Shown here: in pieces, positions 18,819 to 27,451 of the stretch
Position numbering within the stretch: the first letter of the stretch is position 1
Layout of the letters: each line of letters opens with the position of its first letter
Assembly: GCF_902859695.1 (NCBI RefSeq)
Contig: NZ_CADIJL010000032.1
Location: 1-64,000 of the forward strand
Direction of reading: 5' to 3'
Source of the DNA: Achromobacter ruhlandii
Lineage (GTDB): Bacteria > Pseudomonadota > Gammaproteobacteria > Burkholderiales > Burkholderiaceae_B
DNA: 64,000 nucleotides
Notes under the pieces: model-generated
The model's input: only the letters and a program-made list of their open reading frames with translations
The model's database searches: none
Told to the model about the DNA's origin: nothing
Translations under genes and position numbers: made by a program

Positions 18819-20132
18819 ATGAACCGCCCCGCCGAGCCTGCCGCCGCCTCGCCGGCGGCCCCCGAGCCCCCGCCCCCGCGCGCATCGTGGGCGGCGCGGG
18901 TCGGGCGCGCCTTTGTCTTCACCGCGCAGCGCGCCGACGAGGAAAAGCTGCTGCAGGTCGCCTCCAGCCTCACCTTCACCACGGTGCTGGCGATCGTGCC
19001 GATGCTGGCCGTGGTGCTGTCGCTGTTCACGGCCTTTCCGGTGTTCCAGGAATTCCGGGTAGCGCTCGAGGACTTCCTCGCCAACAGCCTGATGCCGCCG
19101 TCCGTCTCGGACAACATCATGGAATACCTGAACCAGTTCGCCCGCCAGGCCTCGCGCCTGACCGCGATTGGCGGCGCGTTCCTGCTGGTGACCTCGCTGC
19201 TGCTGATCATGACGATCGACACGGCTTTCAACGACATCTGGCATGTCACCCGGCAGCGCCCGCTGCCGCAGCGGGCGCTGGTCTACTGGGCCGTCATCAC
19301 CCTGGGCCCGGTGGTGGCCGGCGCCAGCCTCTGGGCCACCTCGTTCGTGGCGCGCGAATCGCTGGGACTGGTGCGCGACGTGCCGGAAATCGTCAGCATG
19401 GCCATCTCGTTCATTCCGCTGGTGCTGACCGCCCTGGGCTTCGCCGCCCTGTTCGTGGTGGTGCCGAACCGCCAGGTGCTGTGGCGCGATGCCCTCATTG
19501 GCGGTTGCGTCACGGCGATCGCGCTGGAAGTCATGAAGTCGGCCTTCGCCTATTACCTGACGCGGTTCCCCACCTATACGGTCATCTACGGCGCGTTCGC
19601 CACACTGCCGATCTTCCTCTTGTGGATCTACCTGTCCTGGCTGGCGGTCCTGCTGGGCGCCACCCTGGCCGCCAGCGCCCCGCTGATCCGCCTGGGACGC
19701 TGGGAGTTCAATCGCTACGCCGGCGCCCCCTTCGTCGACGCGCTGGACGTGCTGCGCGCGCTGCGGCGGGCTCAGTCCCGCATGCCGCCGGGCCTGCCGG
19801 CCAATCGGCTCGCCTCGAAGCTGAAATTGCACCAGGATGAACTGAACGATGTCCTGGAAACCCTCTGCGACATGAATCTGGTGACCCGTACGCCCGACGA
19901 CTTGTGGGTCCTGACCTGCGATGCCCGCGAAACCTCGTTGGCGCCCCTGGTGGACCGCTTCCTGCTGGACCGTACCCAACCGCGGGTACGCAAAGACAGC
20001 GAAATCCTGCGGGTTGCCGGAGCCGTGATTTCCCAGGAAAACGCGCCGGTGCTGGAAGAACTCTGCGGAGAAGCGCAAAATACCGGAAATGGCGTCGCCC
20101 CGGTCCTGCAACTGGAAGCGAGCAAGAAATAG
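18819..20132 (+). CDS. YihY/UPF0761-family inner membrane protein
   Basis: The 437-residue protein has a proline-rich start, then the family region with six transmembrane segments (about 35-300). This includes LTFTTVLAIVPMLAVVLSLF, ATLPIFLLWIYLSWLAVLLGA and VVPNRQV-type elements. A C-terminal cytoplasmic domain of about 130 residues looks like a winged-helix module (DVLETLCDMNLVTRT). The family was once called RNase BN, wrongly, and its role is unclear. Bordetella BrkB belongs to the same superfamily, but this gene lacks a brkA neighbour, so I do not call it BrkB. Confidence 0.85.
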   Translation: MNRPAEPAAASPAAPEPPPPRASWAARVGRAFVFTAQRADEEKLLQVASSLTFTTVLAIVPMLAVVLSLFTAFPVFQEFRVALEDFLANSLMPPSVSDNIMEYLNQFARQASRLTAIGGAFLLVTSLLLIMTIDTAFNDIWHVTRQRPLPQRALVYWAVITLGPVVAGASLWATSFVARESLGLVRDVPEIVSMAISFIPLVLTALGFAALFVVVPNRQVLWRDALIGGCVTAIALEVMKSAFAYYLTRFPTYTVIYGAFATLPIFLLWIYLSWLAVLLGATLAASAPLIRLGRWEFNRYAGAPFVDALDVLRALRRAQSRMPPGLPANRLASKLKLHQDELNDVLETLCDMNLVTRTPDDLWVLTCDARETSLAPLVDRFLLDRTQPRVRKDSEILRVAGAVISQENAPVLEELCGEAQNTGNGVAPVLQLEASKK

Positions 20133-20163
20133 CAATCAGGGCGCCACCGCCCAGGAGAAACCG

Positions 20164-20622
20164 ATGTTGAAGGTCAGCGAGATTCTGCGCGTCAAGGGAG
20201 ACACGCTTTACACGGCATCGCCGGACATGCCCGTGTCCCAGGCCGTGCAAACCATGAGCGAGCAGGATATCGGCTCGCTCGTCATCATGGAATTCGGCAC
20301 GCTGGTCGGCATGCTGACGTTCCGCGAGATCATCCGCCACATGCACGCGCATGGCGGCGCGGGCGAAACCACCATCCGTTCCATCATGGACGACGCGCCG
20401 GTCAGCGTATCGCCCAACACCAGCGCCGACGAAGTGCAGCGCCTGATGCTCGAAAAGCACGCGCGCTACATTCCCGTCATGGACGGCCCCACGCTGATGG
20501 GCGTGATTTCGTTCTACGACATGGCCCAGGCCATCGTGGCGGCCCAGCAATTCGAAAACAACATGCTCAAGGCCTACATCCGCGACTGGCCCGCGGAAAG
20601 CGCGGAGTCGCCCCAGTCCTGA
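20164..20622 (+). CDS. tandem CBS-domain protein
   Basis: The 152-residue protein consists of two CBS motifs (about 10-65 and 75-135) with the usual VSQAVQTM, IGSLVIME, TSADEVQRLM and RYIPVMDG elements. Stand-alone CBS pairs bind adenine nucleotides and regulate partner enzymes or channels. The ATG at 20,164 is preceded by AGGAGA at good distance. A strong bidirectional terminator follows it. The partner is unknown; the preceding YihY-type membrane protein is 31 bases upstream and probably on the same transcript. Confidence 0.88.
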   Translation: MLKVSEILRVKGDTLYTASPDMPVSQAVQTMSEQDIGSLVIMEFGTLVGMLTFREIIRHMHAHGGAGETTIRSIMDDAPVSVSPNTSADEVQRLMLEKHARYIPVMDGPTLMGVISFYDMAQAIVAAQQFENNMLKAYIRDWPAESAESPQS

Positions 20623-20682
20623 GCCTTGGGCGATTGCTCGGCGGCGGCGCGGTCCGCCGGCCGGCAACCGTCATGCATCGAA

Positions 20683-20716
20683 AACGCCCGGGTGGCCTTG
20701 CGGCCACCCGGGCGTT
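20683..20716. terminator. bidirectional intrinsic terminator between CBS gene and dusA
   Basis: AACGCCCGGGTGGCC and its exact complement form a 15-bp stem around a 4-base loop. On the minus strand it is followed by TTTT, making it a good terminator for dusA; on the plus strand the T-run is short. It lies between two convergent genes. Confidence 0.85.
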
Positions 20717-20748
20717 GTTGCATTCAGGCGTTGCCGTTGCGCCTGGAT

Positions 20749-21765
20749 TCAGGCGCTCGCCGGCGTGGCCGTCAACGCGGCATCGCGTTCCGGCGGCGCA
20801 TGGCGCTGGCTGCGCCAGGCATCGTAGATCAGGGCGGGATCGTTCGCGGCCAGCAGCGCCGGATCCGACAACATGCGGCGCCAGCGCCGCGCGCCCGACT
20901 GGCCGTTCACCAGGCCCAGCATCGGCCGCGTCATCACTCGTAGCGGCACGCCCTGCGCCACCTGGCGCGTGGCGTATTCCATCATCGCGTCGACCACCTG
21001 GGCATCGCTGGGCAAGCGCACCGAAGGCCACAATTGCAGTGACACCTCCGACAGCACTCGCGGCGTGTGCCAGGCCGCGCGGCCCAGCATGACGCCGTCG
21101 AAGTCGGCAGCCGCGCGCACCGACTGCGCCGCATCGGCCAGCCCCCCGTTCAGCACGAACACGCAGTCGGGGAAATCCCGCTTGAGCTGGCTCACCACGT
21201 CGTAGCGCAGCGGCGGAATCTCGCGATTGTCCTTGGGCGACAGGCCCTTGAGCACCGCGTTGCGCGCATGGGCGATGAACACCCGGCAGCCGGTGTCGTG
21301 GATCTTGCCGACGAAATCGCGCACGAAGGCGTAGGACTCGTCATAGTCCAGCCCCAGGCGATGCTTGACCGTCACGGGGATATCGACCGCGTCCTGCATC
21401 GCCTTGATGCAATCGGCAACCAGGTCGGGCTCGGCCATCAGGCAGGCGCCGAACGCGCCCTTCTGCACCCGTTCCGACGGGCAACCGCAATTCAGGTTGA
21501 TTTCGTCATAGCCCCACTGCCGCCCCAGCCTGGCCGACTGCGCCAGCGCGTCCGGCTCGCTGCCGCCCAGTTGCAGCGCAACCGGATGCTCGGCTTCGTC
21601 GAAGTCGAGATGGCGCGCCACGTTGCCATACAGCAGCGCGCCGGTGGTGATCATTTCGGTGTAAAGACGCGCGCGCGGCGCCAGCAGCCGGTGGAAATAG
21701 CGGCAATGCCGGTCGGTCACGTCGATCATCGGGGCGACACACAGCCGCCAGTCGGGGGAGTCCAA
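20749..21765 (-). CDS. dusA: tRNA-dihydrouridine synthase A
   Basis: The 338-residue flavoprotein begins with LCVAPMIDVTDRH, has the catalytic-cysteine motif NLNCGCPSERVQ (Cys95), the KHRLG/D and HARNA elements of the Dus family, and NGG/ADAAQ and GVMLGRAAW near the FMN phosphate site. It reduces U20 (and U20a) in the D-loop of tRNA with NADPH. Length and motifs fit the DusA subfamily. It diverges from thrB across a 186-base gap. dusA genes are also common prophage insertion sites, but this one is intact. Confidence 0.95.
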   Translation of the reverse strand: MDSPDWRLCVAPMIDVTDRHCRYFHRLLAPRARLYTEMITTGALLYGNVARHLDFDEAEHPVALQLGGSEPDALAQSARLGRQWGYDEINLNCGCPSERVQKGAFGACLMAEPDLVADCIKAMQDAVDIPVTVKHRLGLDYDESYAFVRDFVGKIHDTGCRVFIAHARNAVLKGLSPKDNREIPPLRYDVVSQLKRDFPDCVFVLNGGLADAAQSVRAAADFDGVMLGRAAWHTPRVLSEVSLQLWPSVRLPSDAQVVDAMMEYATRQVAQGVPLRVMTRPMLGLVNGQSGARRWRRMLSDPALLAANDPALIYDAWRSQRHAPPERDAALTATPASA

Positions 21766-21847
21766 GAATCACTCAGCAAAACAAGGGGATGCGGTATTTT
21801 ACGGTGCTTGGCGGGATTCTGCCCGGCGGGTCCGGCTGGTAATCGTC

Positions 21848-21876
21848 CTGACCCTGCCGGCCATGTGGTCTAAAAT
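21848..21876 (+). promoter_or_regulatory. probable sigma-70 promoter of thrB
   Basis: CTGACC (21,848) and TAAAAT (21,871) are separated by exactly 17 bases and lie about 75 bases before the thrB start codon. Matches to consensus are 4/6 and 5/6. Confidence 0.45.
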
Positions 21877-21951
21877 TGCGCCGCCGCCGCGCGCACGCCT
21901 ATCCAGGCGTGCCTCACCCCGCGTCCGTTAACCCCTATTTCCCTGACATCA

Positions 21952-22920
21952 ATGGCCGTTTTCACCCCCGTATCCGACGACGACGCGCGCGCCCTGCTGG
22001 CGCATTTCGACCTGGGCGAGTTCGTCTCGCTGCGGGGGATCACGGCGGGCATCGAAAACACCAACTATTTCCTCTACACCAGCCGCGGCGAGTACGTGCT
22101 GACGCTGTTCGAGGTGCTCACGCATGCCCAGCTGCCGTTCTACATCGAGCTGATGTACCACCTGGCCAGCCGCGGCATCCCCGTGCCGCAACCGCAGACG
22201 CTGCGCGACGGCACCCGCCTGACCACCCTGCACGGCAAGCCTTGCGCCATCGTCTCGCGCCTGCCCGGCGGCTACGAACCGGCACCGGGAGCCGCCCATT
22301 GCGCCCTGGCCGGCGCCACGCTGGCCCGCGCCCACATGGCGGCGCGGGACTTTCCGATCCAGCAGCCCAACCTGCGCGGCCTGTCCTGGTGGGTCGAAAC
22401 CGCGCCCAAGGTCCTGCCCTTCCTGGAACCGGGCCAGGCGCAGTTGCTGCAATCGGAGCTGGCCGCCCAGCAGGCAGCGGCCGCCAGCCCGGCCTGGCAG
22501 GCGCTGCCCGCTGGCCCGGCCCATTGCGACCTGTTCCGCGACAACGTGCTGTTTGCCGGCACCTTCGAGGATCCGCTCATGGGCGGCATCATCGACTTCT
22601 ATTTCGCCGGCTGCGATACCTGGCTGTTCGACGTGGCCGTCAGCGTCAATGACTGGTGCATCGAGCGCGATACCGGCGAATTCATCCCCGAACTGGTCGA
22701 GTCCTGGCTGGCTGCTTACGCCCAGGTGCGTCCATTCACCGACGCTGAACGCCAGGCCTGGCCGTTGATGCTGCGCGCCGCCGCCCTGCGCTTCTGGCTG
22801 TCGCGCCTGTACGACTTTTTCCTGCCGCGTCCGGCCCAGACGCTCAAGCCGCACGATCCCCGACATTTCGAGAGAGTGTTGCAGGCACGCCACCGCCCGG
22901 GCCTGCCGGTATTGCCGTAA
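21952..22920 (+). CDS. thrB: homoserine kinase, APH-type (ThrB type 2)
   Basis: The 322-residue protein begins MAVFTPVSDDDARALLAHFD and carries the aminoglycoside-phosphotransferase-like kinase motifs HCDLFRDNVLF (catalytic loop) and GIIDFYFAGCD (metal-binding DFG-like). This matches the ThrB2 family found in beta- and gamma-proteobacteria, which phosphorylates homoserine on the way to threonine. It differs from the GHMP-type ThrB of Escherichia coli. It is monocistronic here, with a possible promoter at 21,848-21,876. Confidence 0.92.
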   Translation: MAVFTPVSDDDARALLAHFDLGEFVSLRGITAGIENTNYFLYTSRGEYVLTLFEVLTHAQLPFYIELMYHLASRGIPVPQPQTLRDGTRLTTLHGKPCAIVSRLPGGYEPAPGAAHCALAGATLARAHMAARDFPIQQPNLRGLSWWVETAPKVLPFLEPGQAQLLQSELAAQQAAAASPAWQALPAGPAHCDLFRDNVLFAGTFEDPLMGGIIDFYFAGCDTWLFDVAVSVNDWCIERDTGEFIPELVESWLAAYAQVRPFTDAERQAWPLMLRAAALRFWLSRLYDFFLPRPAQTLKPHDPRHFERVLQARHRPGLPVLP

Positions 22921-22928
22921 TCGTTACG

Positions 22929-22977
22929 CCCCCCATAATTGGGGGTAGCACGTCCCTTTTTGAGAGATCACCCCCAA
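22929..22977 (+). promoter_or_regulatory. leader with two mutually exclusive hairpins
   Basis: In the 64 bases between thrB and the next gene, GGGGG (22,941-22,945) can pair with CCCCC just upstream (22,930-22,934, loop ATAATT). Alternatively TTGGGGGT (22,939-22,946) pairs with ACCCCCAA (22,970-22,977), directly before the AAGAGAG ribosome-binding region. A T5 run lies between (about 22,957-22,961). The two structures cannot coexist. Confidence 0.35.
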
Positions 22978-22984
22978 GAGAGCC

Positions 22985-23788
22985 ATGCAAGCAGCATTCC
23001 TCCCCGCGTCTTCCGGCTGGCAATGGGTCCGAGACGGCTTCCGTCTGTTCCGCAAGCAACCCCTGGCCATGTACACCTGGGCGCTGATCAACAGCCTTCT
23101 GGTCATTTTCGCCTTCGCCGCGCAGATCGTGGGTCCGATCCTGTTCATCGCGCTGATGCCGTCGGTCACCTTGATGAGCCTGGCCGCCTGCAAACACGTC
23201 GAAGCGGATCGCGTGATGCTGCCCTCGATGTGGGCCAAGCCCCTGAAGCAGCCCGGCGTATTCCGCAAGCTGTTCCTGATGGGCCTGCTGTACGCGGCGG
23301 TCAGCCTGGCGGCCGGCCTCGCAACGTTCCTGCCCTTCTCGGCCGCGTTCTCCGAAGGCATGCGCATCGCATCCATCGAGAACAGCATGGAGCCCATCCT
23401 GATGGCGCTACGCGCGCCGCTCATCATCTTCACGATCATCTACATCGTGATCGCAGCCCTGTTCTGGTATGCGCCGGTGCTGGTGGCATGGCATGGACTG
23501 CGCCTGACCCAGGCCCTGTTCTTCTCTGGCATCGCCTGCTGGCGCAACAAGTGGGCCTTCCTGGTGTACGCCGCCACCTGGGTCCTGATCGCGCTGTTCC
23601 TGGACCTGTGCTCGGGGTTGCTGGTCGCGCTGGGGCTGTCGCCGCAATTGGCCAGCACGTTGCAGATCCCGTTCACGATCGCGGCGGCGGGCGTGTTCTA
23701 TTGCAGCTTCTATCCGTCGTACACCTCCGTGTTCGGCATCAACAGCGCCAGCCCGAACTTCGACAACGGCCACAGCGCCGAGGCATGA
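22985..23788 (+). CDS. BPSS1780-family integral membrane protein
   Basis: The 267-residue protein has about six transmembrane segments and an opening (SSGWQWVRDGFRLFRKQP) typical of the BPSS1780 family seen in Burkholderiales. Its function is unknown; such proteins resemble DUF-type membrane scaffolds without catalytic motifs. The start ATG follows a weak AAGAGAG ribosome-binding site within a structured leader. Its last 381 bases are overlapped on the other strand by the DUF192 reading frame. Confidence 0.8.
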   Translation: MQAAFLPASSGWQWVRDGFRLFRKQPLAMYTWALINSLLVIFAFAAQIVGPILFIALMPSVTLMSLAACKHVEADRVMLPSMWAKPLKQPGVFRKLFLMGLLYAAVSLAAGLATFLPFSAAFSEGMRIASIENSMEPILMALRAPLIIFTIIYIVIAALFWYAPVLVAWHGLRLTQALFFSGIACWRNKWAFLVYAATWVLIALFLDLCSGLLVALGLSPQLASTLQIPFTIAAAGVFYCSFYPSYTSVFGINSASPNFDNGHSAEA

Positions 23789-24028
23789 CGCGATCCGGCG
23801 GGGCGGCAACGCCCTGCACACCTTCAGCACGCAGCCATCTCGCGACACGAACGCCACGTCGATGGCGTATCGCATGCCGAAGGTATGCACCGCCCGGCAT
23901 GGCGCCAGCAAGATCCCCGATCGTGGCCCTGGCGGCGGCCGGCCCAGCAACCCCCGCAGCCGCCCCATCCAGCCCTTGACCCACAACAGCCTGAGCCGCC
24001 CGCGCGGCAGGGCCGGGCGGGCGCTCAC
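23408..24028 (-). CDS. DUF192 protein at the end of the Tad operon, with long antisense tail
   Basis: From a GTG that overlaps the tadC stop as GTGA, the first 85-100 residues match DUF192: GLLGR, GILLAPCRAVHTFGM, IDVAFVSRDG, ASCLGAVAVVEVRAG. The family is a small beta-barrel often next to Tad genes or secretion loci; its role is not established. After the usual family end the frame stays open for about 100 more residues through the antisense of the BPSS1780-family gene before TAG at 23,408. That tail is arginine/glutamine-rich and looks like non-protein sequence. Either the original stop was lost or the protein truly carries a tail. The DUF192 call itself is fairly secure. Confidence 0.65.
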   Translation of the reverse strand: MSARPALPRGRLRLLWVKGWMGRLRGLLGRPPPGPRSGILLAPCRAVHTFGMRYAIDVAFVSRDGCVLKVCRALPPRRIASCLGAVAVVEVRAGAVDAEHGGVRRIEAAIEHARRRDRERDLQRAGQLRRQPQRDQQPRAQVQEQRDQDPGGGVHQEGPLVAPAGDAREEQGLGQAQSMPCHQHRRIPEQGCDHDVDDREDDERRA

Positions 24029-24933
24029 GCTCCCCCCCGCAGCAGCTGGACGGCGATGGGGAACGCCAGCACGATGAACGTGCAGGGAAAGATGCAGCCG
24101 ACCAGGGGCAGCAGCATCCTGACCGGCGCCTGCAGCGCCAATTGCTCGGCCCGCTGCTGGCGGGCATGACGACACTGGGCGACCTGCGCCCGCAACACGG
24201 GCGACAGGCCGATGCCCAGGGCGTCCGCCTGGACCAGGGCGGCAATCCAATCGTGCACCAGCGGACTGCCGCAATGATCCGCCATCGCGCGCAATGCCGT
24301 GGACCGGGTCACGCCCGCCCGCATCTGCGCCAGCGCGCCCGCGACGCCCTCTCGCAGCGGCCCGCCCGGCCCGCTCGACGTCGCCTGCTGCAACGCCGCC
24401 TGCACGCTCAGGCCGGCCTCGACGCACAGGATCATCATGTCGAGCACGAACGGCAGTTCCCGCTCGATACGCCGGCGCCGTTCGACCACCCGCGCCCGCA
24501 GCCACAACGCCGGCAACGGACCGGCCAAGCCGGCACCGGCCAGCGACCACGACAGCGCGTCCGACCAGTCACTTGTGCGCGCCAGGCCAGCAAGGGCTCC
24601 GTTCGGGCCGACACCTGGTACTACCCACAGCCCCGCGCCCGCCACCGCCGCGCCGCCAATCGCCGCCAGCAGGCTCGCGGCCACGAGGTGCTCGGCGCGA
24701 ACCGCCGCGGGCAAGCCTGCGCGCGCGGCCATCCCACACAGCCATGCATATCCGTGACGAGGGCAAAGCGGCACCAGGCGCGGTGCGATCCGCTCCGCCC
24801 ACGGCGCCCCCACGCGCCACCACCACGGCAGGACATCCATGCCCGGGGCCTCCCGCGATGCGTGCCGCAACAGCCGCCACGCCAGCCATCCCACCCCCGA
24901 CCCCGCGCCCGCCATCGCCAGCACAAGCCACAT
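24025..24933 (-). CDS. tadC: TadC-type inner membrane platform protein
   Basis: The 302-residue protein has the GspF-like fold of TadC: two N-terminal hydrophobic segments, a cytoplasmic helical domain containing ELPFVLDMMILCVEAGLSVQAAL, and two C-terminal membrane helices (LLPLVGCIFPCTFIVLAF). With TadB it forms the inner-membrane platform of the Tad pilus assembly machine. An AGGAGG ribosome-binding site lies before its ATG, 13 bases after tadB. It overlaps the DUF192 start (GTGA). Confidence 0.88.
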   Translation of the reverse strand: MWLVLAMAGAGSGVGWLAWRLLRHASREAPGMDVLPWWWRVGAPWAERIAPRLVPLCPRHGYAWLCGMAARAGLPAAVRAEHLVAASLLAAIGGAAVAGAGLWVVPGVGPNGALAGLARTSDWSDALSWSLAGAGLAGPLPALWLRARVVERRRRIERELPFVLDMMILCVEAGLSVQAALQQATSSGPGGPLREGVAGALAQMRAGVTRSTALRAMADHCGSPLVHDWIAALVQADALGIGLSPVLRAQVAQCRHARQQRAEQLALQAPVRMLLPLVGCIFPCTFIVLAFPIAVQLLRGGA

Positions 24934-24946
24934 GCCGACCTCCTGC

Positions 24947-25792
24947 TCAGGCGTCGATCCGGACGATGCGCCGGATCAACAGGATGCCCAGGGTTTCCAG
25001 CGTCGCCACCAACGCCAGCACCAGCCACCCCCGTGGCGTATGCCAGAGCGGCGCCATGCTGTCGGGCTCGAGCCAGTCCAGCACGACCAGCAACAGCAAT
25101 GGCAACGCCCCCACGATCCAGGCCTGCAAGCGTCCCTGTGCCGTCAATGCCCGGACCCGGTCCTGCAGCTGCAGCCTCGCGCGCAGGGTCTGCGCAATGC
25201 TGTCGAGCGCCTCGGCCAGATTACCCCCCGTCCGCGCCGATATCCGCATTGCCACCACCATCAGGGTCGTCGACTCTCCCGCCATCCGGACATTCAGGCG
25301 CTCCAGCGCCTCGTCCCAGGGCACGCCCAGACGTTGCTCGCGCAGCATCAGGCCGAATTCCTGGGCCACGGGCCCGCCGCCCAGGGCCGCGACCTGGCGC
25401 AAGGCGGGCATCAGGGAAACCCCCGCGCGCAGCGCCGACGCCAGCATCAGCAAAGCCAACGGCAACTGTTGCTCGAAGCGCCGCACGCGTCGGCGATGCA
25501 TGGCGTGGACCAGGAATCGCGGCAGGCGCCACGCCGCCGCGCTGGCCAACGCGGCGCCAATGCCGCTGGCAGTCGCCGCGAAAACCAGCGCCGCCGCCAA
25601 TCCCGCCAGCGCCACGGTGCCCACCCACAGCCGGGCTGGCTCGATGAACACGAACAACGCGTCGAGCCGGCTGCCTGCCTCCCGCGTATAGCGTTCGCGA
25701 TGACGCCGCAACATCGGCGCCAGCCAGCGCTGCACCTGCCAAGCCAGGAGCGTGGCGCAGGCCAGCGCCGCCAGCATGGCCAGCCAGGTCAT
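24947..25792 (-). CDS. tadB: TadB-type inner membrane platform protein
   Basis: The 281-residue protein has N-terminal hydrophobic segments, the GspF-like central domain with FEQQLPLALLMLASALRAGVSLMPAL and ISARTGGNLAEALDSIAQTLR, and C-terminal membrane helices. These are signatures of TadB. The start ATG at 25,792 overlaps the stop of the ATPase gene by four bases, so translation is coupled. It pairs with TadC as the platform on which the CpaF ATPase acts. Confidence 0.88.
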   Translation of the reverse strand: MTWLAMLAALACATLLAWQVQRWLAPMLRRHRERYTREAGSRLDALFVFIEPARLWVGTVALAGLAAALVFAATASGIGAALASAAAWRLPRFLVHAMHRRRVRRFEQQLPLALLMLASALRAGVSLMPALRQVAALGGGPVAQEFGLMLREQRLGVPWDEALERLNVRMAGESTTLMVVAMRISARTGGNLAEALDSIAQTLRARLQLQDRVRALTAQGRLQAWIVGALPLLLLVVLDWLEPDSMAPLWHTPRGWLVLALVATLETLGILLIRRIVRIDA

Positions 25793-27447
25793 GGCAGCGT
25801 CGCCTCGCCACCGGCCCCGGCAGTCGCCCCATCGATGCCAAACCACGCCATGTCCAGGTCCGCTCCAGCCTCCAGCCATTCCTGCGCGAAACCAGGCACG
25901 ATGCCGCAGCCGACGAAACCTCCCGAGCGCTCATGCCGGAACAACTCCTGCAACTGGATCCGACCGCTTTCCATGCCGGTGACTTCCACGATGGACACGA
26001 CAACGCGCCGCCCGTCGGACAGCCGGGCTTGCTGCACGATGATGTCGACGCTGGCCGCGATCTGCTCGCGGATCGCGGCCAGTGGCAAGTCCAGCCCCGC
26101 CATCAGCACCATCGACTCCAACCGCGACAGGGCATCCCGCGCGGAATTGGCGTGCAGCGTGGTAAGGGAACCCTCGTGCCCGGTATTCATCGCGGTCAGC
26201 ATGTCGAAGGCCTCCGCCCCGCGGCACTCGCCCACCACGATCCGATCCGGTCGCATGCGCAGCGCATTGCGCACCAATTCGCGAATGTCGATGCGTCCGC
26301 GTCCTTCCTGGTTGGCCGGCCGCGCTTCCAGCGCCACCAAGTGCGCATGGTTGAGTCGCAATTCCGCCGCATCCTCGACCGTGACGACGCGTTCCCCCTC
26401 CGGGATTTCATTGGAGAGGACATTCAGCAACGTGGTCTTGCCCGCTCCGGTCCCTCCCGAAACCACCAGGTTCTTGCGCAGCCGCACGCAATGGGCAAGG
26501 AATTGCGCCATGGCGGCGCTGAGCGAACCCGCCGCCAGCAGGTCGGACATGTCCGGCCGATGCGCGGGAAACTTGCGGATCGTCAGGCTGGCCCCCTTGA
26601 GCGCGACCGGCGGGATGACGGCGTGTACCCGCGAGCCATCCGGCAACCGCGCGTCGACCATTGGCGAACTTTCGTCGATGCGGCGTCCCAACGGCATCAC
26701 GATGCGCTCGATGACCCGGCGCACGGACTGCTCGCCGGTGAACGCGGCGGCGTGGCGCCAGAGCCGGCCATCGCGCTCGACATAGATCTCATCGTGCCGG
26801 TTGACCATGATCTCGGTGATATCGGGCGCCGCCAGCAGCGGTTCCAGCGGTCCCAGCCCCACCGCCTCATCCAGCACCTCGCGACACAGCGACGCCCGAT
26901 CCGCCCCTGACGGCAGCGCCTCGTCGTCGGCCAGGATGCGTGTCAGCAACCGGGCCGCCTCGGCGCGCAGCACGGCATCACTCATGCCGGCCACATCGCG
27001 TCGGCGCAGGTCCAGCGCGGCCAACAGCGCGGTGTGCAGGCGGCGGCGCAGGTCCAGGTTGGCCAACGACGACACCGGTGCGTCCGCCGCGGAATCCGTG
27101 CGCTGGTCGGCGGACGCGGGCATCGACAGCCGAGCCACTATGCCGATGTGCCCCTCCGGACGCGCCGGCGCCACCCGCAGGCGGCAAGGTCCGATGAGAA
27201 TCTCGTCATCGGGCCGCACGGGCGCATGACGTGTGACGCGCAAGCCATTGACGAACGTCCCGCCCAAGGCGCCAAGATCCTCGAGCACGATTCCCGAGGC
27301 CTCGCGCCGCAGCCGCGCATGCTGGCGCCCCACCCGCCAATTGGCGATGCGCAGGTCGCAATGGACACCCCGACCGATCAGCGTCGGCGCGGTTGCCCTG
27401 ATCCTGCGTGTGACGGCATCTTCAAAAGTCATCTCGATATCAAGCAT
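25789..27447 (-). CDS. cpaF: FHA-domain-fused CpaF/TadA pilus ATPase
   Basis: The 552-residue protein starts with a forkhead-associated domain (about 20-90: LIGRG, RQHARL, GGTFVNG) and continues as a CpaF/TadA hexameric ATPase. Landmarks are the Walker A SGGTGAGKTT (about 331-339), VVTVEDAAELRL, the arginine-finger-like region RPDRIVVGECRG, and HANSARDALSRLE. It powers both assembly and retraction of the Tad pilus. Phosphothreonine recognition by the FHA domain would let a Ser/Thr kinase control it; that is inference. The ATG at 27,447 follows AAGGAG and sits five bases from the cpaC stop. Confidence 0.92.
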   Translation of the reverse strand: MLDIEMTFEDAVTRRIRATAPTLIGRGVHCDLRIANWRVGRQHARLRREASGIVLEDLGALGGTFVNGLRVTRHAPVRPDDEILIGPCRLRVAPARPEGHIGIVARLSMPASADQRTDSAADAPVSSLANLDLRRRLHTALLAALDLRRRDVAGMSDAVLRAEAARLLTRILADDEALPSGADRASLCREVLDEAVGLGPLEPLLAAPDITEIMVNRHDEIYVERDGRLWRHAAAFTGEQSVRRVIERIVMPLGRRIDESSPMVDARLPDGSRVHAVIPPVALKGASLTIRKFPAHRPDMSDLLAAGSLSAAMAQFLAHCVRLRKNLVVSGGTGAGKTTLLNVLSNEIPEGERVVTVEDAAELRLNHAHLVALEARPANQEGRGRIDIRELVRNALRMRPDRIVVGECRGAEAFDMLTAMNTGHEGSLTTLHANSARDALSRLESMVLMAGLDLPLAAIREQIAASVDIIVQQARLSDGRRVVVSIVEVTGMESGRIQLQELFRHERSGGFVGCGIVPGFAQEWLEAGADLDMAWFGIDGATAGAGGEATLP

Positions 27448-27451
27448 GGCA

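Noticed and set aside
18819-20132. Calling the YihY-type gene brkB (serum resistance)
   Set aside because: Only superfamily similarity; the brkA autotransporter neighbour is missing.
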